The notes below the pieces were generated by a model. That model worked only from the letters and a program-made list of their open reading frames with translations, had not been told where the DNA came from and ran no database searches. From Pisciglobus halotolerans (GTDB taxonomy: Bacteria > Bacillota > Bacilli > Lactobacillales > Carnobacteriaceae), in contig NZ_FOQE01000006.1 in NCBI RefSeq assembly GCF_900113675.1, positions 40,174 through 104,173 on the forward strand: DNA of 64,000 nucleotides, written 5' to 3'. Below are positions 18,098-28,452 of the stretch, piece by piece. How positions within the stretch are numbered: the stretch's first letter is position 1; each line of letters starts with the position of its first letter. The position numbers and the translations under genes are program-made.

Positions 18098-19042
18098 ATG
18101 AATTTGAAAAAAGAGATCAAATTAGTTTTTCTACTTTTTAGCGTCTTTCTATTGTCAGCTTGTTCTTTGCCGGGGCTAGGAGGAACAGGTGATCAAGAAG
18201 GAATCAAAATAGCCGGTTTAGCAACAACTGAAGGACAAATTATGAGCTTTATAGTAGAAGGAATGATTGAGCATTACCTTGATGTAGATACGCAAGTGAT
18301 TAATAACTTAGGATCTTCGTCTGTAAATGAGCGTGCGCTGCTGAATGGAGATGCAGATGTTTCAGGTGTGAAATATACTGGAACTTCTTTGACAGGTGAA
18401 CTGAACCAAGAACCGATCACTGATCCAGAACTGGCTTTAGAAAAAGTTATTGAAGGATTTGACAAGCAATTTAACCAAAAATGGTTCCCTTCTTATGGGT
18501 TTGCCAACTCTTATGCATTTATGGTGACTCAAGAAACAGCTGAAAAGTATCATCTTGAAAAAATAAGCGACTTGGAACCATATGCCGATCAGTTGAACGC
18601 TGGAGCTGACACTTCATGGCTTAAACGTGAAGGAGACGGATATGCAGCCTTCTTAGATCTTTACAACTTTGACTTTAAACGTGTTTATCCAATGCAGATC
18701 GGATTAGTTTACGATGCTTTAGCAGCCGGCGAGATGGATATAGTGTTAGGGTACTCGACTGATGGAAGAATTGCTAGTTATGATCTTGTCGTATTAGAAG
18801 ATGATCTAAACTTGTTCCCGCCATATGATGCTAGTCCTGTTGCTACGAAAGAAATATTGGAAAAATATCCTGACTTGGAAGGCGTGCTCTTAAAACTTCA
18901 AGGACAGATCGATGACGAGCAAATGCAAAACTTGAACTATCAAGCAGATAATAATTTACTTGAACCTCAAGTTGTTGCCCAAGACTTTTTAAAAGAACAC
19001 AACTTTTTTGAAGATGTTCAAACTAGTGAAGGAGGCGAATAA
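18098..19042 (+). CDS. opuCC: Glycine betaine/carnitine/choline-binding lipoprotein
   Basis: OpuCC (314 aa) is the membrane-anchored solute-binding protein. The signal peptide ends in the lipobox LLSAC with the lipidated cysteine at residue 22. The body is an OpuAC-type periplasmic-binding fold (IKIAGLATTEGQIMSFIVEGM, then LGSSSVNERALLNGDADVSG). AGGAGGA is an excellent ribosome site. It delivers substrate to OpuCB and OpuCD. Confidence 0.94.
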   Translation: MNLKKEIKLVFLLFSVFLLSACSLPGLGGTGDQEGIKIAGLATTEGQIMSFIVEGMIEHYLDVDTQVINNLGSSSVNERALLNGDADVSGVKYTGTSLTGELNQEPITDPELALEKVIEGFDKQFNQKWFPSYGFANSYAFMVTQETAEKYHLEKISDLEPYADQLNAGADTSWLKREGDGYAAFLDLYNFDFKRVYPMQIGLVYDALAAGEMDIVLGYSTDGRIASYDLVVLEDDLNLFPPYDASPVATKEILEKYPDLEGVLLKLQGQIDDEQMQNLNYQADNNLLEPQVVAQDFLKEHNFFEDVQTSEGGE

Positions 19043-19044
19043 AG

Positions 19045-19728
19045 ATGGAAATTACAGATATGAGCCTTTTCAATCAACTGATCTACTATTTTTCTGAAAA
19101 CGGGCAATATGTATTAAATCAATTTTTCCGTCATTTTCTGATGTCGATTTATGGTGTATTGTTTGCCGCTATTATTGGGATCCCATTAGGTTTTTGGATC
19201 TCTCGACATGGAAAATTAGCCAACTGGGTATTGGGGATCGCCAATGTCTTACAAACGATTCCTTCATTAGCGATGTTGTCCATCTTGATGTTAGGACTTG
19301 GATTAGGCGCTAATACTGTAGTAGCGACTATTTTTCTCTATTCCTTACTGCCTATTTTGAAAAACACTTATGCTGGTGTTCGAAGTGTTGATGAAAACTT
19401 ACTAGACAGCGGAAAAGGAATGGGGATGACGCGAAGCCAAGTAACAAGAATGGTTGAACTGCCTTTAGCTTTATCCGTCATTATGGGCGGTATCCGTAAT
19501 GCTCTTGTAGTTGGGATCGGAATTGCTGCAATAGGAACGTTTATTGGGGCTGGCGGTTTAGGAGATATTATCACAAGAGGGGTCAATGCAACAGATGGAG
19601 GTGCCATTATTTTAGCTGGAGCGATACCGACAGCTTTGATGGCCGTTATTTCAGATATTATTCTTGGTTGGATCGAAAAGAAATTGGATCCTACACGGTC
19701 TACTCGTTTTTCTGGAAGAAAAGAATAA
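19045..19728 (+). CDS. opuCD: OpuC permease subunit D
   Basis: OpuCD (227 aa) is the second permease subunit. The EAA-type loop DSGKGMGMTRSQVTRMVELPLALSVIMGGIR mirrors that of OpuCB. The start codon lies only two bases after the opuCC stop, with GGAGG inside the end of opuCC, indicating translational coupling. It is the last gene of the operon and is followed by a very strong terminator. Confidence 0.93.
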   Translation: MEITDMSLFNQLIYYFSENGQYVLNQFFRHFLMSIYGVLFAAIIGIPLGFWISRHGKLANWVLGIANVLQTIPSLAMLSILMLGLGLGANTVVATIFLYSLLPILKNTYAGVRSVDENLLDSGKGMGMTRSQVTRMVELPLALSVIMGGIRNALVVGIGIAAIGTFIGAGGLGDIITRGVNATDGGAIILAGAIPTALMAVISDIILGWIEKKLDPTRSTRFSGRKE

Positions 19729-19789
19729 TCCATTTGTTTCATAGATTCCAATACAGTGGCGAAAGTAGTCAAGTAGAGAAACGCTAACG

Positions 19790-19859
19790 AAAAAGGAATC
19801 AGATTTGATGTACGGTGCTTAAATGCGGCACCAAAGTCATCAAATCTGATTCCTTTTTT
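19790..19859. terminator. Bidirectional terminator between opuCD and YolD-like gene
   Basis: A perfect 21-bp stem (19790-19810 with 19838-19858) begins AAAAAGGAATC and ends GATTCCTTTTT. An inner GGTGC/GCACC hairpin sits in the loop. T-runs on both strands fit its place between convergent genes. Confidence 0.92.
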
Positions 19860-19893
19860 AATGGCAAAGATAAAAAAAGAATAATTTTCAACC

Positions 19894-20232
19894 TTATACG
19901 GCCACATTTTCAGCAAGGCGTATGTAGCGGATATCAGCAAGATTGATCAAAGCGGTTGTTTTTTGATCAGGATTTTCTAAAACAATTCTTTTATCCTCAT
20001 CTACTGCTGCAGTGACTGTTCCATAATATTCATAAAAGTGATTCATATTTTGTTTGTCTGATATTTGAATAATAACTAATGATGATCTTTGAAAGGCTTG
20101 GTTTAGGAAAAAGCGGATTTGATAAAGTGGCATCTGAGAGAGTGGCTTTTCAGTATGGATTTCTTTTACCAATTGTTTCGTTTTTTGAAAAAAAGTAACT
20201 GTTGTGTTTTTAACAGCATTCGATCTAGACAT
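19894..20232 (-). CDS. YolD-like small protein, SOS-controlled
   Basis: This 112-aa protein resembles YolD-like proteins by pattern: FLNQAFQRSSLVIIQI..., then YYGTVTAAVDEDKRIVLENP and a closing INLADIRYIRLAE. In other Firmicutes YolD-like genes sit beside SOS-induced Y-family DNA polymerases of the UvrX/DinB type; here no polymerase is adjacent. The ATG at 20232 follows GGAGG at normal spacing. Two LexA boxes in the promoter support a damage-response role. Molecular function is unknown, and the family assignment is by eye. Confidence 0.65.
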   Translation of the reverse strand: MSRSNAVKNTTVTFFQKTKQLVKEIHTEKPLSQMPLYQIRFFLNQAFQRSSLVIIQISDKQNMNHFYEYYGTVTAAVDEDKRIVLENPDQKTTALINLADIRYIRLAENVAV

Positions 20233-20244
20233 TTTCCGTTCCTC

Positions 20245-20295
20245 CAAACGTTTGTTCGTTGCTCTTATTATACGAACAAACGTTCAAAAATGCAA
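20245..20295 (-). promoter_or_regulatory. SOS promoter with two LexA boxes
   Basis: On the minus strand TTGCAT (20290-20295), a 17-nt spacer and TATAAT (20267-20272) form the promoter. Box 1, CGAACAAACGTTCA (20273-20286), fills the spacer; box 2, read as CGAACAAACGTTTG (20245-20258), lies just downstream of the -10. Both match CGAAC-N4-GTTC/T. Together they form a 12-bp inverted repeat flanking the -10. Confidence 0.88.
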
Positions 20296-20395
20296 GAGCT
20301 TTACAGCTTTTATTTTTTAAAAGACAGAAAGGTATAAAATGGCTTGTACTGATTTGCAAAAGTCTTGAAAATCCCGTTGTCAACGCTTTTATATC

Positions 20396-20434
20396 GAAAA
20401 CGAGATTGACATCGTTTTCTATTTTTGATAAATT
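20396..20434 (+). promoter_or_regulatory. ntp operon promoter with inverted repeat around the -35
   Basis: TTGACA (20406-20411), a 17-nt spacer and TAAATT (20429-20434) form a good promoter. The -35 lies between the arms GAAAACGA (20396-20403) and TCGTTTTC (20412-20419), an 8-8-8 inverted repeat suited to repressor binding. The regulator is unknown. Confidence 0.7.
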
Positions 20435-20461
20435 AGGAGTAGTTAAATAATAAAAACGGTT

Positions 20462-20528
20462 GGGCATTAGCTTTCAAGGTATTTTCTTCTGGGGTGAGGA
20501 GAAATTTGATAAGATAATGCCCTTTTTT
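20462..20528 (+). terminator. Terminator-like hairpin in the ntp leader (candidate attenuator)
   Basis: GGGCATTA (20462-20469) pairs perfectly with TAATGCCC (20515-20522) and six T residues follow. The loop can form a further hairpin (TTTCTTC with GAGGAGAAA). It lies between the promoter at 20406 and the ntpF ribosome site, so transcripts must pass it before the first gene. Confidence 0.65.
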
Positions 20529-20553
20529 CGTTTTAAGCAAAGGAGGTGCTGAA

Positions 20554-20880
20554 ATGGGATTGGAAGCAGTTGAATATGTGAAAGAGGCTGAAGAAAGAAT
20601 AGAAGAGCTGAAAAAAGAAACTGATAAGAAAGCAGCAGATGTTCTTTCTGAAGCTGAACAAACAATCCAACAAAAGAGAGATCGTTTAAATCAAGAACTT
20701 GCTGAATATCGAGATGCAAAGGGAAAAGAATTTGCACATCAATTGAACCAAGATCAAGAGCAAGAAAATATGCAATTGACTCAGGATATACGACAAATGG
20801 AAGAAACAGTCGATAAAAACACAAATGATGTGGTTAACGATATAGTGAAGGTGGTGGTTAAACGCTATGGCAATAGCTAA
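20554..20880 (+). CDS. ntpF: V-type ATPase subunit NtpF (G/H, peripheral stalk)
   Basis: NtpF (108 aa) forms the peripheral stalk with NtpE. It is a long charged helix: EYVKEAEERIEELKKETDKKAADVL and repeated heptads to the end, with no hydrophobic segment. AAAGGAGGTG gives a strong start. It is first in the order FIKECGABD, the same as E. hirae, and its end overlaps ntpI by 14 bp. Confidence 0.88.
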   Translation: MGLEAVEYVKEAEERIEELKKETDKKAADVLSEAEQTIQQKRDRLNQELAEYRDAKGKEFAHQLNQDQEQENMQLTQDIRQMEETVDKNTNDVVNDIVKVVVKRYGNS

Positions 20881-22822
20881 AATGAAACAAATCACTTTAC
20901 TGGCAGAACAAAGCCGTAAAGATCAACTGTTGAAAGCCGTGCAGGAACTGCAAAAGCTAGAATTGTTTGATTTATCGACTCTAGAAGAAAATGAGCTGCT
21001 CCAATACTATTCTCAAGAAACGCACCCTAAAAAACGCAGTGAGTATGAAGAAAAATTGAAAGACGTGCAGAGCACGCTAGCTTATCTTTCACAATATGTC
21101 CCACAACCAGGTCTATTGAAAAAGATGAAACAAGGAAGAAAAGAGTTGACGCTGAAAGAACTTGAACAACAAGTACAGCATTTTTCTAGTGATGAAGTTG
21201 TTGGAGAAGTAAAAGCTTTAGAAAAGCAAATCACGTCTTTAAATCAAAAAAGAAAAGAATTGACAGATGCCGAAAATTATTTGCGAAACTGGGAAGCGCT
21301 AGATTTTAACCCGAATGATTTAAAAACATTCAAGGCAACAACTGGAAGACTAGGAATCGTTCCTTCTGGAAATGTACTTGCGTTTAAAGAGGCGATCAAA
21401 GATGTTGGATCAGCTTATCTGGAAGAAATTTTCCAGCATAGAGATGAAGCAGCTTACTTAGTGATCACACCAGCGGAACATTTTGAAGACGTGGAGAAAG
21501 TATTGAAGAAATACCAATTCACAAATGTAAATTATCCTTATGCGTCTAAACCAGATGAAGAATTAAAAAAAATTCTGGCTTCAAAAAAGGCGCTTGATAA
21601 AAATGAAAAAGACATAAAGGATCGTCTGCGTCAATTCAAAACATCCATCACTGATTTAGAGTTGACTGAAGAGTATTATTACAATTTAGTCCAACGCGAG
21701 AATGCAAAAGTGTTGTTGATGAATGGAACAAACCTGTTTATTTTGAATGGATGGTTAGAAGAAGAGCAAGTGTCTTCTTTGAAAAGCTTGTTGACCGAAG
21801 AACTGGGCGAAGAACATTATGCGATCATCGATGATGAAATCAAAATGAAAGATTATGATGCTGTTCCAGTGGTGCTGAAAAACAATGCGTTAGTCGAACC
21901 TTTCGAAAGTGTTACTGAAATGTACAGTCTGCCGAAATACAATGACATCGACCCCACACCTCATATGACGCCATTTTATTTGGTTTTCTTTGGGATGATG
22001 AGTGCTGACTTTGGATATGGATTATTGTTGTGGCTTGGTTCACTTGTGGCATTGAAAGGACTCAATCTAGACCGTGGAGCAAGAAGATTTATTAAATTCT
22101 TCCATTTGCTTTCTTATGCAGTAATGGTTTGGGGACTGATCTATGGCAGCTTCTTAGGATATACTATGCCCATTCAGCTTCTCTCAACAACAGATGATGT
22201 GATTACCATATTACTGTTATCAGTTGTTTTTGGATTTATCCAAATGGTGTATGGGCTGTTCTTGAATGGAAAAATCAAATGGCAGCAAGAGCAAAGAGCA
22301 TCGAGCTACATTGATGGAACAGCTTGGGCTGGTATATTGATCGGTATTGCATTACTGGTTGTTGATATGATGGTTTACAGCAATCCTGTCTTAAGAATGG
22401 CTAGCTATCTGCTCATCGGCGTAAACGTGGTTGGTATTCTTGCCATTTCTACATTGGCTTCGAAGAATAAAGGACTAGGTTTTGCGCTAGGTCTTTATAA
22501 CTTGTACGGTGTGACAGGTTATGTCGGCGACCTTGTTAGTTATACTCGACTGATGGCATTAGGTGTATCCGGCGGAAGTATCGCGTTAGCGTTTAACATG
22601 ATTGTTGATTTTCTTCCGCCAATCGCTAAGTTTACAGTGGGTATCCTACTCTTTGTCTTCTTGCATGCATTAAATATGTTCCTCACTTACTTGAGTGCAT
22701 ATGTGCATACAGCACGTTTGCAATACGTCGAATTCTTTGGGAAATTTTATGAAGGTGGCGGAAGAGCTTTGCAACCATTGAAGACACTTGAAAAAAATAT
22801 TTATCTTAAACAAGAAAAATAA
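20867..22822 (+). CDS. ntpI: V-type ATPase subunit I (membrane subunit a)
   Basis: NtpI (651 aa) is the static membrane subunit that provides the ion half-channels. The N-terminal half (to about residue 340) is a charged, coiled-coil-rich cytoplasmic domain; the C-terminal half has about seven or eight helices starting at PFYLVFFGMMSADFGYGLLLW. The essential arginine is probably in GDLVSYTRLMALGVSGGSIA. It starts inside ntpF, which implies translational coupling. Confidence 0.93.
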   Translation: MAIAKMKQITLLAEQSRKDQLLKAVQELQKLELFDLSTLEENELLQYYSQETHPKKRSEYEEKLKDVQSTLAYLSQYVPQPGLLKKMKQGRKELTLKELEQQVQHFSSDEVVGEVKALEKQITSLNQKRKELTDAENYLRNWEALDFNPNDLKTFKATTGRLGIVPSGNVLAFKEAIKDVGSAYLEEIFQHRDEAAYLVITPAEHFEDVEKVLKKYQFTNVNYPYASKPDEELKKILASKKALDKNEKDIKDRLRQFKTSITDLELTEEYYYNLVQRENAKVLLMNGTNLFILNGWLEEEQVSSLKSLLTEELGEEHYAIIDDEIKMKDYDAVPVVLKNNALVEPFESVTEMYSLPKYNDIDPTPHMTPFYLVFFGMMSADFGYGLLLWLGSLVALKGLNLDRGARRFIKFFHLLSYAVMVWGLIYGSFLGYTMPIQLLSTTDDVITILLLSVVFGFIQMVYGLFLNGKIKWQQEQRASSYIDGTAWAGILIGIALLVVDMMVYSNPVLRMASYLLIGVNVVGILAISTLASKNKGLGFALGLYNLYGVTGYVGDLVSYTRLMALGVSGGSIALAFNMIVDFLPPIAKFTVGILLFVFLHALNMFLTYLSAYVHTARLQYVEFFGKFYEGGGRALQPLKTLEKNIYLKQEK

Positions 22823-23332
<510 letters not shown>

Positions 23333-23376
23333 TCATTCATTCTAATTAAACGACAAAAAAAGAATGGAGGGACATT

Positions 23377-23958
23377 ATGGCAGAGTTGAAGTTGCTTACG
23401 GATCGATTGATTGAAAATAAAAGGTTAGAGATGCAAAAAAAGATTCAAGAAGCTCAAGCCCAAGCTGCTGAAAAAGTAGCAGAAACTGAAAAAGCGCTAG
23501 AGGAAGACAAGCTGCATAAAAGTGCTCAAATCGATCAACAATTACAAACCCAATACGAACAAGACAAAAATGCTTTAGCTGTTAAAAAGAGAAACCAGTT
23601 GCTTGCAGAGAAACAAAAAGCACTCACACTGGTATTTGACCAAGCAAAAGCACAAATGGAAAATTGGGATGATACTCAATTTAAAGCTTTTTTACTCGGT
23701 GTTCTACAGCAATTTGAAGCAGATGAAGGAATAACACTAGTGTTAGGTGAAAAGTCAACGGACAAATTGACAGCTGACTGGCTGAAAGAAGAAACAGCAG
23801 ATCTTTATCCTATCGACTTGTCGAAAGAAGTGATCTCTAAAAAAGCCGGATTTCTTATTCGTCACAAAGGAATTGACTACAATTATTTCTTTGAAGATAT
23901 GATTGAAGACTCAAAAGAAGAGTTGGTTGCAGACGTATCACAAAGATTGTTCCAATAA
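23377..23958 (+). CDS. ntpE: V-type ATPase subunit E (peripheral stalk)
   Basis: NtpE (193 aa) pairs with NtpF in the peripheral stalk and contacts the catalytic head. The N-terminal 90 residues are a long helix rich in Ala, Glu, Lys and Gln; the C-terminal half is globular and ends KEELVADVSQRLF, as in the family. It is separated by 44 bp from ntpK, with GGAGGG as ribosome site. Confidence 0.9.
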   Translation: MAELKLLTDRLIENKRLEMQKKIQEAQAQAAEKVAETEKALEEDKLHKSAQIDQQLQTQYEQDKNALAVKKRNQLLAEKQKALTLVFDQAKAQMENWDDTQFKAFLLGVLQQFEADEGITLVLGEKSTDKLTADWLKEETADLYPIDLSKEVISKKAGFLIRHKGIDYNYFFEDMIEDSKEELVADVSQRLFQ

Positions 23959-23971
23959 GGAGGAGAAAAGA

Positions 23972-24976
23972 ATGAAAACAACTGCATTTGTTGGTGCTAA
24001 TGCACGAGTGCGTGTTTATGAAAGTCGTCTCCTTCAAAACGATCAATATGAGCGTATGCTGCAGGCACCTACTTTCAGAGAAGCAGTAGCAGTGTTAAAT
24101 GATACCCCCTATCGCGATGATGTCGACCAGTTACTTCAAACAGGGGACTATGATGAGCTGCTGACACATGAACTGCAACGCGTTTATGAAGAAATGTTTG
24201 AAATCAGTCCTGAACCCGCTTTGGTTGGGTTGTTTTCTTTACGCTATGCCTATCATAATCTGAAAGTGATGTTAAAAGAAAAGTTTACAGGAGAAGACTT
24301 TAGTTCCTTGATCATCCCCATCGGAAGATTTTCATTGTCTACGTACCGGGATGCCGTTTGGACAGGGAGATCAGAAGAATTAGACCCTGAATTTCTTGCA
24401 TCCATAGCAGAAGTTGAAAGGGATTATGCAGAATATCAAAACATTCAAGCTGTCGATATTATTCTTGATCGTCGATATTTTACTCATTTAAGACATTTAG
24501 CTGAAAAAATCGGAGATCAAAAGATTATTGATTTTATCAAGCATTATATTGATCTAAATAATCTATCGACTCTTTCAAGAGCAATCAGCCAAAAGAGAAC
24601 ACGTAATTTCTTGATAACGATTCTTTCTAGTTCTGGTAGTATACCGAAAGAAGAACTTGTCCGTTTGGGAAATGAAGATTTGGCAACAGCAGGCAAAGTA
24701 CTGCTTGAGGGCAAATACGGGCATATCGTTGAAGAAGCGATCTTGCCTGAAACACAAGAACTGTCACCGGTCAGAATTGATTTGGCTACAGACAATGCTA
24801 TTATGAACCGGCTAAAAGATGCAAAACTAGAAACATTTGGTCCATTGCCGATTCTTGCCTACTTGTATGCTAAAGAAACAGAAGTTAAGAATATCCGAAT
24901 GATTTTAGCTGGTAAAGAAAATCAATTAGGAACAGATCGTATAAGAGAAAGGATGCGTGAAAACTATGGCTCGTAA
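23972..24976 (+). CDS. ntpC: V-type ATPase subunit C (d subunit)
   Basis: NtpC (334 aa) caps the rotor ring and links it to the central stalk. Family features are the start AFVGANARVRVYESRLL, the FSLRYAYHNLKVMLKEKF segment and ending EVKNIRMILAGKENQLGTDRIRERMRENYG. The ATG at 23972 follows AAGGAGGAG; an in-frame ATG at 23903 lies inside ntpE and is rejected. Its end overlaps ntpG by 11 bp. Confidence 0.93.
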   Translation: MKTTAFVGANARVRVYESRLLQNDQYERMLQAPTFREAVAVLNDTPYRDDVDQLLQTGDYDELLTHELQRVYEEMFEISPEPALVGLFSLRYAYHNLKVMLKEKFTGEDFSSLIIPIGRFSLSTYRDAVWTGRSEELDPEFLASIAEVERDYAEYQNIQAVDIILDRRYFTHLRHLAEKIGDQKIIDFIKHYIDLNNLSTLSRAISQKRTRNFLITILSSSGSIPKEELVRLGNEDLATAGKVLLEGKYGHIVEEAILPETQELSPVRIDLATDNAIMNRLKDAKLETFGPLPILAYLYAKETEVKNIRMILAGKENQLGTDRIRERMRENYGS

Positions 24977-25277
24977 AATAGGTGTTGTTGGGGACAAAGA
25001 TTCAGTAATGCCTTTTAAAATGCTTGGGTTTGACGTTTTCTTCGCTTCAGATGCTAGAGAAGCTAGACGCTATGTTGACCGATTAGCAAAAGAAGAGTAT
25101 GGCATCATTTATCTTACTGAACCACTGGCAGAACAAATACCAGACACGGTGAAACGTTATGACGATGTGATCGAACCTGCCGTTATTCTGATCCCAAACC
25201 ATAAAGGTTCTTTGAATATTGGTAAAAAACGGATCCAAGAGAACGTGGAAAAAGCAGTGGGACAAAATATTTTATAG
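24966..25277 (+). CDS. ntpG: V-type ATPase subunit F (NtpG)
   Basis: NtpG (103 aa, the length of its E. hirae counterpart) is a central-stalk subunit that turns with NtpD and NtpC. The Rossmann-like pattern KIGVVGDKDSVMPFKMLGFDVF and later GIIYLTEPLAEQI are diagnostic. The ATG at 24966 lies within the end of ntpC. An in-frame ATG three codons earlier is less well spaced. Confidence 0.92.
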   Translation: MARKIGVVGDKDSVMPFKMLGFDVFFASDAREARRYVDRLAKEEYGIIYLTEPLAEQIPDTVKRYDDVIEPAVILIPNHKGSLNIGKKRIQENVEKAVGQNIL

Positions 25278-25289
25278 GAGGTAACCAGT

Positions 25290-27074
25290 TTGAACAAAGG
25301 TAAAATCGTAAGTGTCTCTGGTCCGCTTGTAACGGCTGAAGGGATGGAAGAAGCCAATATTCAAGATATCTGTAGAGTTGGAAATCTTGGTTTAATTGGC
25401 GAGATTATTGAAATGCGAGGTAATATTGCCTCTATCCAAGTATATGAAGAAACTTCAATGGTTGGACCTGGCGAACCAGTAGAATCAACGGGTGAAGCAT
25501 TATCAGTTGAACTTGCTCCTGGATTGATTTCTCAAATGTTTGATGGAATCCAACGTCCATTAGACAAGTTTTTAGAACAAGTTGAGAGCAACTTTCTAAA
25601 CCGGGGTGTTGCTGTAGAACCGCTTGATCGGACAAAACAATGGACATTTGTTCCAACGGCTGAAGTTGGTGCACGAGTGACCACAGGCGATGTGATTGGA
25701 ACCGTGCAAGAAACACCTGTTGTTCTGCACAAAATCATGGTTCCAGCCGGAATCGAAGGAACCGTAAAAAAACTTGAACAAGGTGCATTCAACATCACCG
25801 AAACGGTTGCAGTAATTGAAACAGAAGAAGGCGACAAAGAATTGACCATGACACAAAAATGGCCGGTTCGCCGTGGTCGCCCAACAGCAAGAAAGCTTAA
25901 TCCAACGGCTCCTTTAGTCACAGGTCAACGCGTGATCGATACGCTGTTTCCTGTAGCAAAAGGCGGATCTGCTGCTGTTCCTGGACCATTTGGTGCCGGT
26001 AAAACAGTTGTTCAGCACCAAATTGCTAAATATGCCGATGTAGATATCGTTGTTTATGTAGGTTGCGGTGAACGCGGAAATGAAATGACAGACGTTATCA
26101 ACGAGTTTCCTGAGTTGATCGACCCAAACACAGGCGAATCAATCATGGCGCGGACCATTCTGATTGCCAATACATCTAATATGCCGGTTGCTGCACGTGA
26201 AGCTTCTATTTATACAGGTATCACGCTTGCTGAATACTTCCGAGATATGGGTTATAGTGTTGCAATCATGGCGGATTCAACCTCTCGTTGGGCAGAAGCG
26301 CTACGTGAAATGTCTGGACGTTTAGAAGAAATGCCAGGTGATGAAGGTTACCCTGCTTACTTGGGAAGTCGGATCGCAGAATTTTATGAACGTGCCGGAA
26401 AAGTGATCGCTTTAGGGAATGAAGGACGCGAAGGCAGCATTACAGCGATTGGTGCCGTTTCGCCTCCAGGTGGAGATACGTCAGAACCCGTTACGCAAAA
26501 TACGATGCGGGTAGCAAAAGTTTTCTGGGGACTAGATAGCAGTTTAGCACAGAAACGTCACTTCCCATCTATCAACTGGCTAGAGTCCTATTCTCTTTAT
26601 CAAAATGAAATGACAGCTTATATCGGTAAAGAGTTAGATACAGATTGGACAAACATGGTCATCCGCAGCATGGCTTTGCTGCAAGACGAAGCTGAACTGC
26701 AAGAAATCGTCCAATTAGTTGGTGCTGAGTCCTTGTCTGAAAGAGATCGCTTGAAATTAGCTGTTTCTCGGATGATTCGGGAAGACTATCTGCAACAAAA
26801 TGCATTTGATGATGTAGATACTTACACCTCTATTCAAAAGCAATTTGAAATGTTGACAACGATTCTATCCTTTGAAGATGAAGCCAACCATGGTATGGAA
26901 TTAGGTGCTTACTTTGATGAGATCATGGAAGGTACGATTGAAGTCCGTGACCGGATCGCTCGTGGAAAATATATCCATGAAGATCAAATTGAAGAATTTA
27001 AGACCATTCGTGAAACGGTAAAAGAAACCATCCACCAAATAGTTGAAAGAGGAGGAATGGAAGAAAATGCTTAA
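25290..27074 (+). CDS. ntpA: V-type ATPase catalytic subunit A
   Basis: NtpA (594 aa) hydrolyses ATP. The P-loop GPFGAGKT is at residues 232-239, with [24 protein letters not shown] and [18 protein letters not shown] segments typical of the catalytic subunit, plus the A-type insertion around residues 110-190. The start is TTG (25290), preceded by AGGAGG at ideal spacing; no ATG alternative fits. Its 3' end overlaps ntpB by 8 bp. Confidence 0.97.
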   Translation: MNKGKIVSVSGPLVTAEGMEEANIQDICRVGNLGLIGEIIEMRGNIASIQVYEETSMVGPGEPVESTGEALSVELAPGLISQMFDGIQRPLDKFLEQVESNFLNRGVAVEPLDRTKQWTFVPTAEVGARVTTGDVIGTVQETPVVLHKIMVPAGIEGTVKKLEQGAFNITETVAVIETEEGDKELTMTQKWPVRRGRPTARKLNPTAPLVTGQRVIDTLFPVAKGGSAAVPGPFGAGKTVVQHQIAKYADVDIVVYVGCGERGNEMTDVINEFPELIDPNTGESIMARTILIANTSNMPVAAREASIYTGITLAEYFRDMGYSVAIMADSTSRWAEALREMSGRLEEMPGDEGYPAYLGSRIAEFYERAGKVIALGNEGREGSITAIGAVSPPGGDTSEPVTQNTMRVAKVFWGLDSSLAQKRHFPSINWLESYSLYQNEMTAYIGKELDTDWTNMVIRSMALLQDEAELQEIVQLVGAESLSERDRLKLAVSRMIREDYLQQNAFDDVDTYTSIQKQFEMLTTILSFEDEANHGMELGAYFDEIMEGTIEVRDRIARGKYIHEDQIEEFKTIRETVKETIHQIVERGGMEENA

Positions 27075-28446
27075 AGAATACCGTACAATTAATGAAGTTG
27101 TAGGACCTCTAATGACTGTTGAAGGTGTCGAAGGCGTTAAATTTGACGAGTTGGTCGATATTCAAATGCAAAACGGCGAAAAGAGAAGAGGACAAGTTCT
27201 TGAGATCGCTGGCGATAAAGCAATGGTACAGATTTTCGAAGGTTCTGCAGGAATCAACTTAAGAGATACAAAAGTCCGCTTTACAGGTAAACCTCTATCA
27301 TTAGGGGTTTCAGAAGATATGGTTGGACGTGTCTTCAATGGTATGGGACAAGTCAATGATGGCGGCCCGAATATCATTCCAGAAAAAATGTTAGATATCA
27401 ACGGTGAAGCAATCAATCCAATGGCTCGTGATTATCCTGATGAATTTATTCAAACAGGGATTTCTACGATCGACCATTTGAATACTTTGGTACGTGGACA
27501 AAAGTTGCCCGTATTCTCAGGTTCTGGTTTGCCGCATAAAGAATTGGCCGCTCAGATTGCGCGTCAAGCAACTGTTTTGAATTCGGATGAAAAATTTGCT
27601 GTTGTTTTTGCCGGCATCGGGATTACATTTGAAGAAGCTGAGTTTTTCATGGAAGACTTCCGAAAAACAGGGGCGATCGATCGATCAGTGATGTTCTTGA
27701 ACTTAGCAAATGATCCGGCTATCGAACGGATCGCAACCCCAAAAATGGCATTGACGGCAGCTGAATATCTTGCGTATGAAAAAGATATGCACGTGCTCGT
27801 TATTATGACTGACATGACCAACTATTGTGAAGCTTTACGCGAAATTTCAGCTGCTCGTCGGGAAGTGCCGGGGCGTCGTGGTTATCCTGGTTACTTGTAC
27901 ACAAACTTGGCTACCTTGTATGAACGTGCTGGTCGAATAAGAGGATTGAAAGGTTCTGTGACGCAGATTCCGATCTTGACCATGCCTGAAGATGATAAAA
28001 CACATCCAATTCCAGACTTGACAGGTTATATCACAGAAGGACAAATCATTCTTTCTCGTGAGTTATACAATAACGGAATCGAACCTCCAGTTGATGTATT
28101 GCCATCCTTGTCACGTTTGAAAGATAAAGGAACTGGTGAAGGCAAGACAAGAAAAGACCATGCTGCGACCATGAACCAATTATTTGCTGCTTATGCAGAA
28201 GGAAAACAAGCAAAAGAGTTGGCCGTCGTATTGGGAGATTCAGCACTGACAGATACAGATAAGAAATTCGCTGACTTTGCAACTAAGTTTGAAGAAGAGT
28301 ATGTTAACCAAGGTTTCTATACAAACCGTTCTATTGAAGAATCCTTAAACCTAGGTTGGCAATTATTGTCTATCTTGCCAAGAACTGAATTGAAACGGAT
28401 CAAAGACGATATGTTAGACGAATACTTACCACAAAAAGGGGAGTGA
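27067..28446 (+). CDS. ntpB: V-type ATPase subunit B
   Basis: NtpB (459 aa) is the non-catalytic head subunit that alternates with NtpA. It begins [20 protein letters not shown] and has the [18 protein letters not shown] region in place of a functional P-loop, as expected for B. GAGGAGG inside the ntpA end serves as ribosome site. A longer frame from 27043 is rejected because it would cross that site. Confidence 0.96.
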   Translation: MLKEYRTINEVVGPLMTVEGVEGVKFDELVDIQMQNGEKRRGQVLEIAGDKAMVQIFEGSAGINLRDTKVRFTGKPLSLGVSEDMVGRVFNGMGQVNDGGPNIIPEKMLDINGEAINPMARDYPDEFIQTGISTIDHLNTLVRGQKLPVFSGSGLPHKELAAQIARQATVLNSDEKFAVVFAGIGITFEEAEFFMEDFRKTGAIDRSVMFLNLANDPAIERIATPKMALTAAEYLAYEKDMHVLVIMTDMTNYCEALREISAARREVPGRRGYPGYLYTNLATLYERAGRIRGLKGSVTQIPILTMPEDDKTHPIPDLTGYITEGQIILSRELYNNGIEPPVDVLPSLSRLKDKGTGEGKTRKDHAATMNQLFAAYAEGKQAKELAVVLGDSALTDTDKKFADFATKFEEEYVNQGFYTNRSIEESLNLGWQLLSILPRTELKRIKDDMLDEYLPQKGE

Positions 28447-28452
28447 GTCTAA

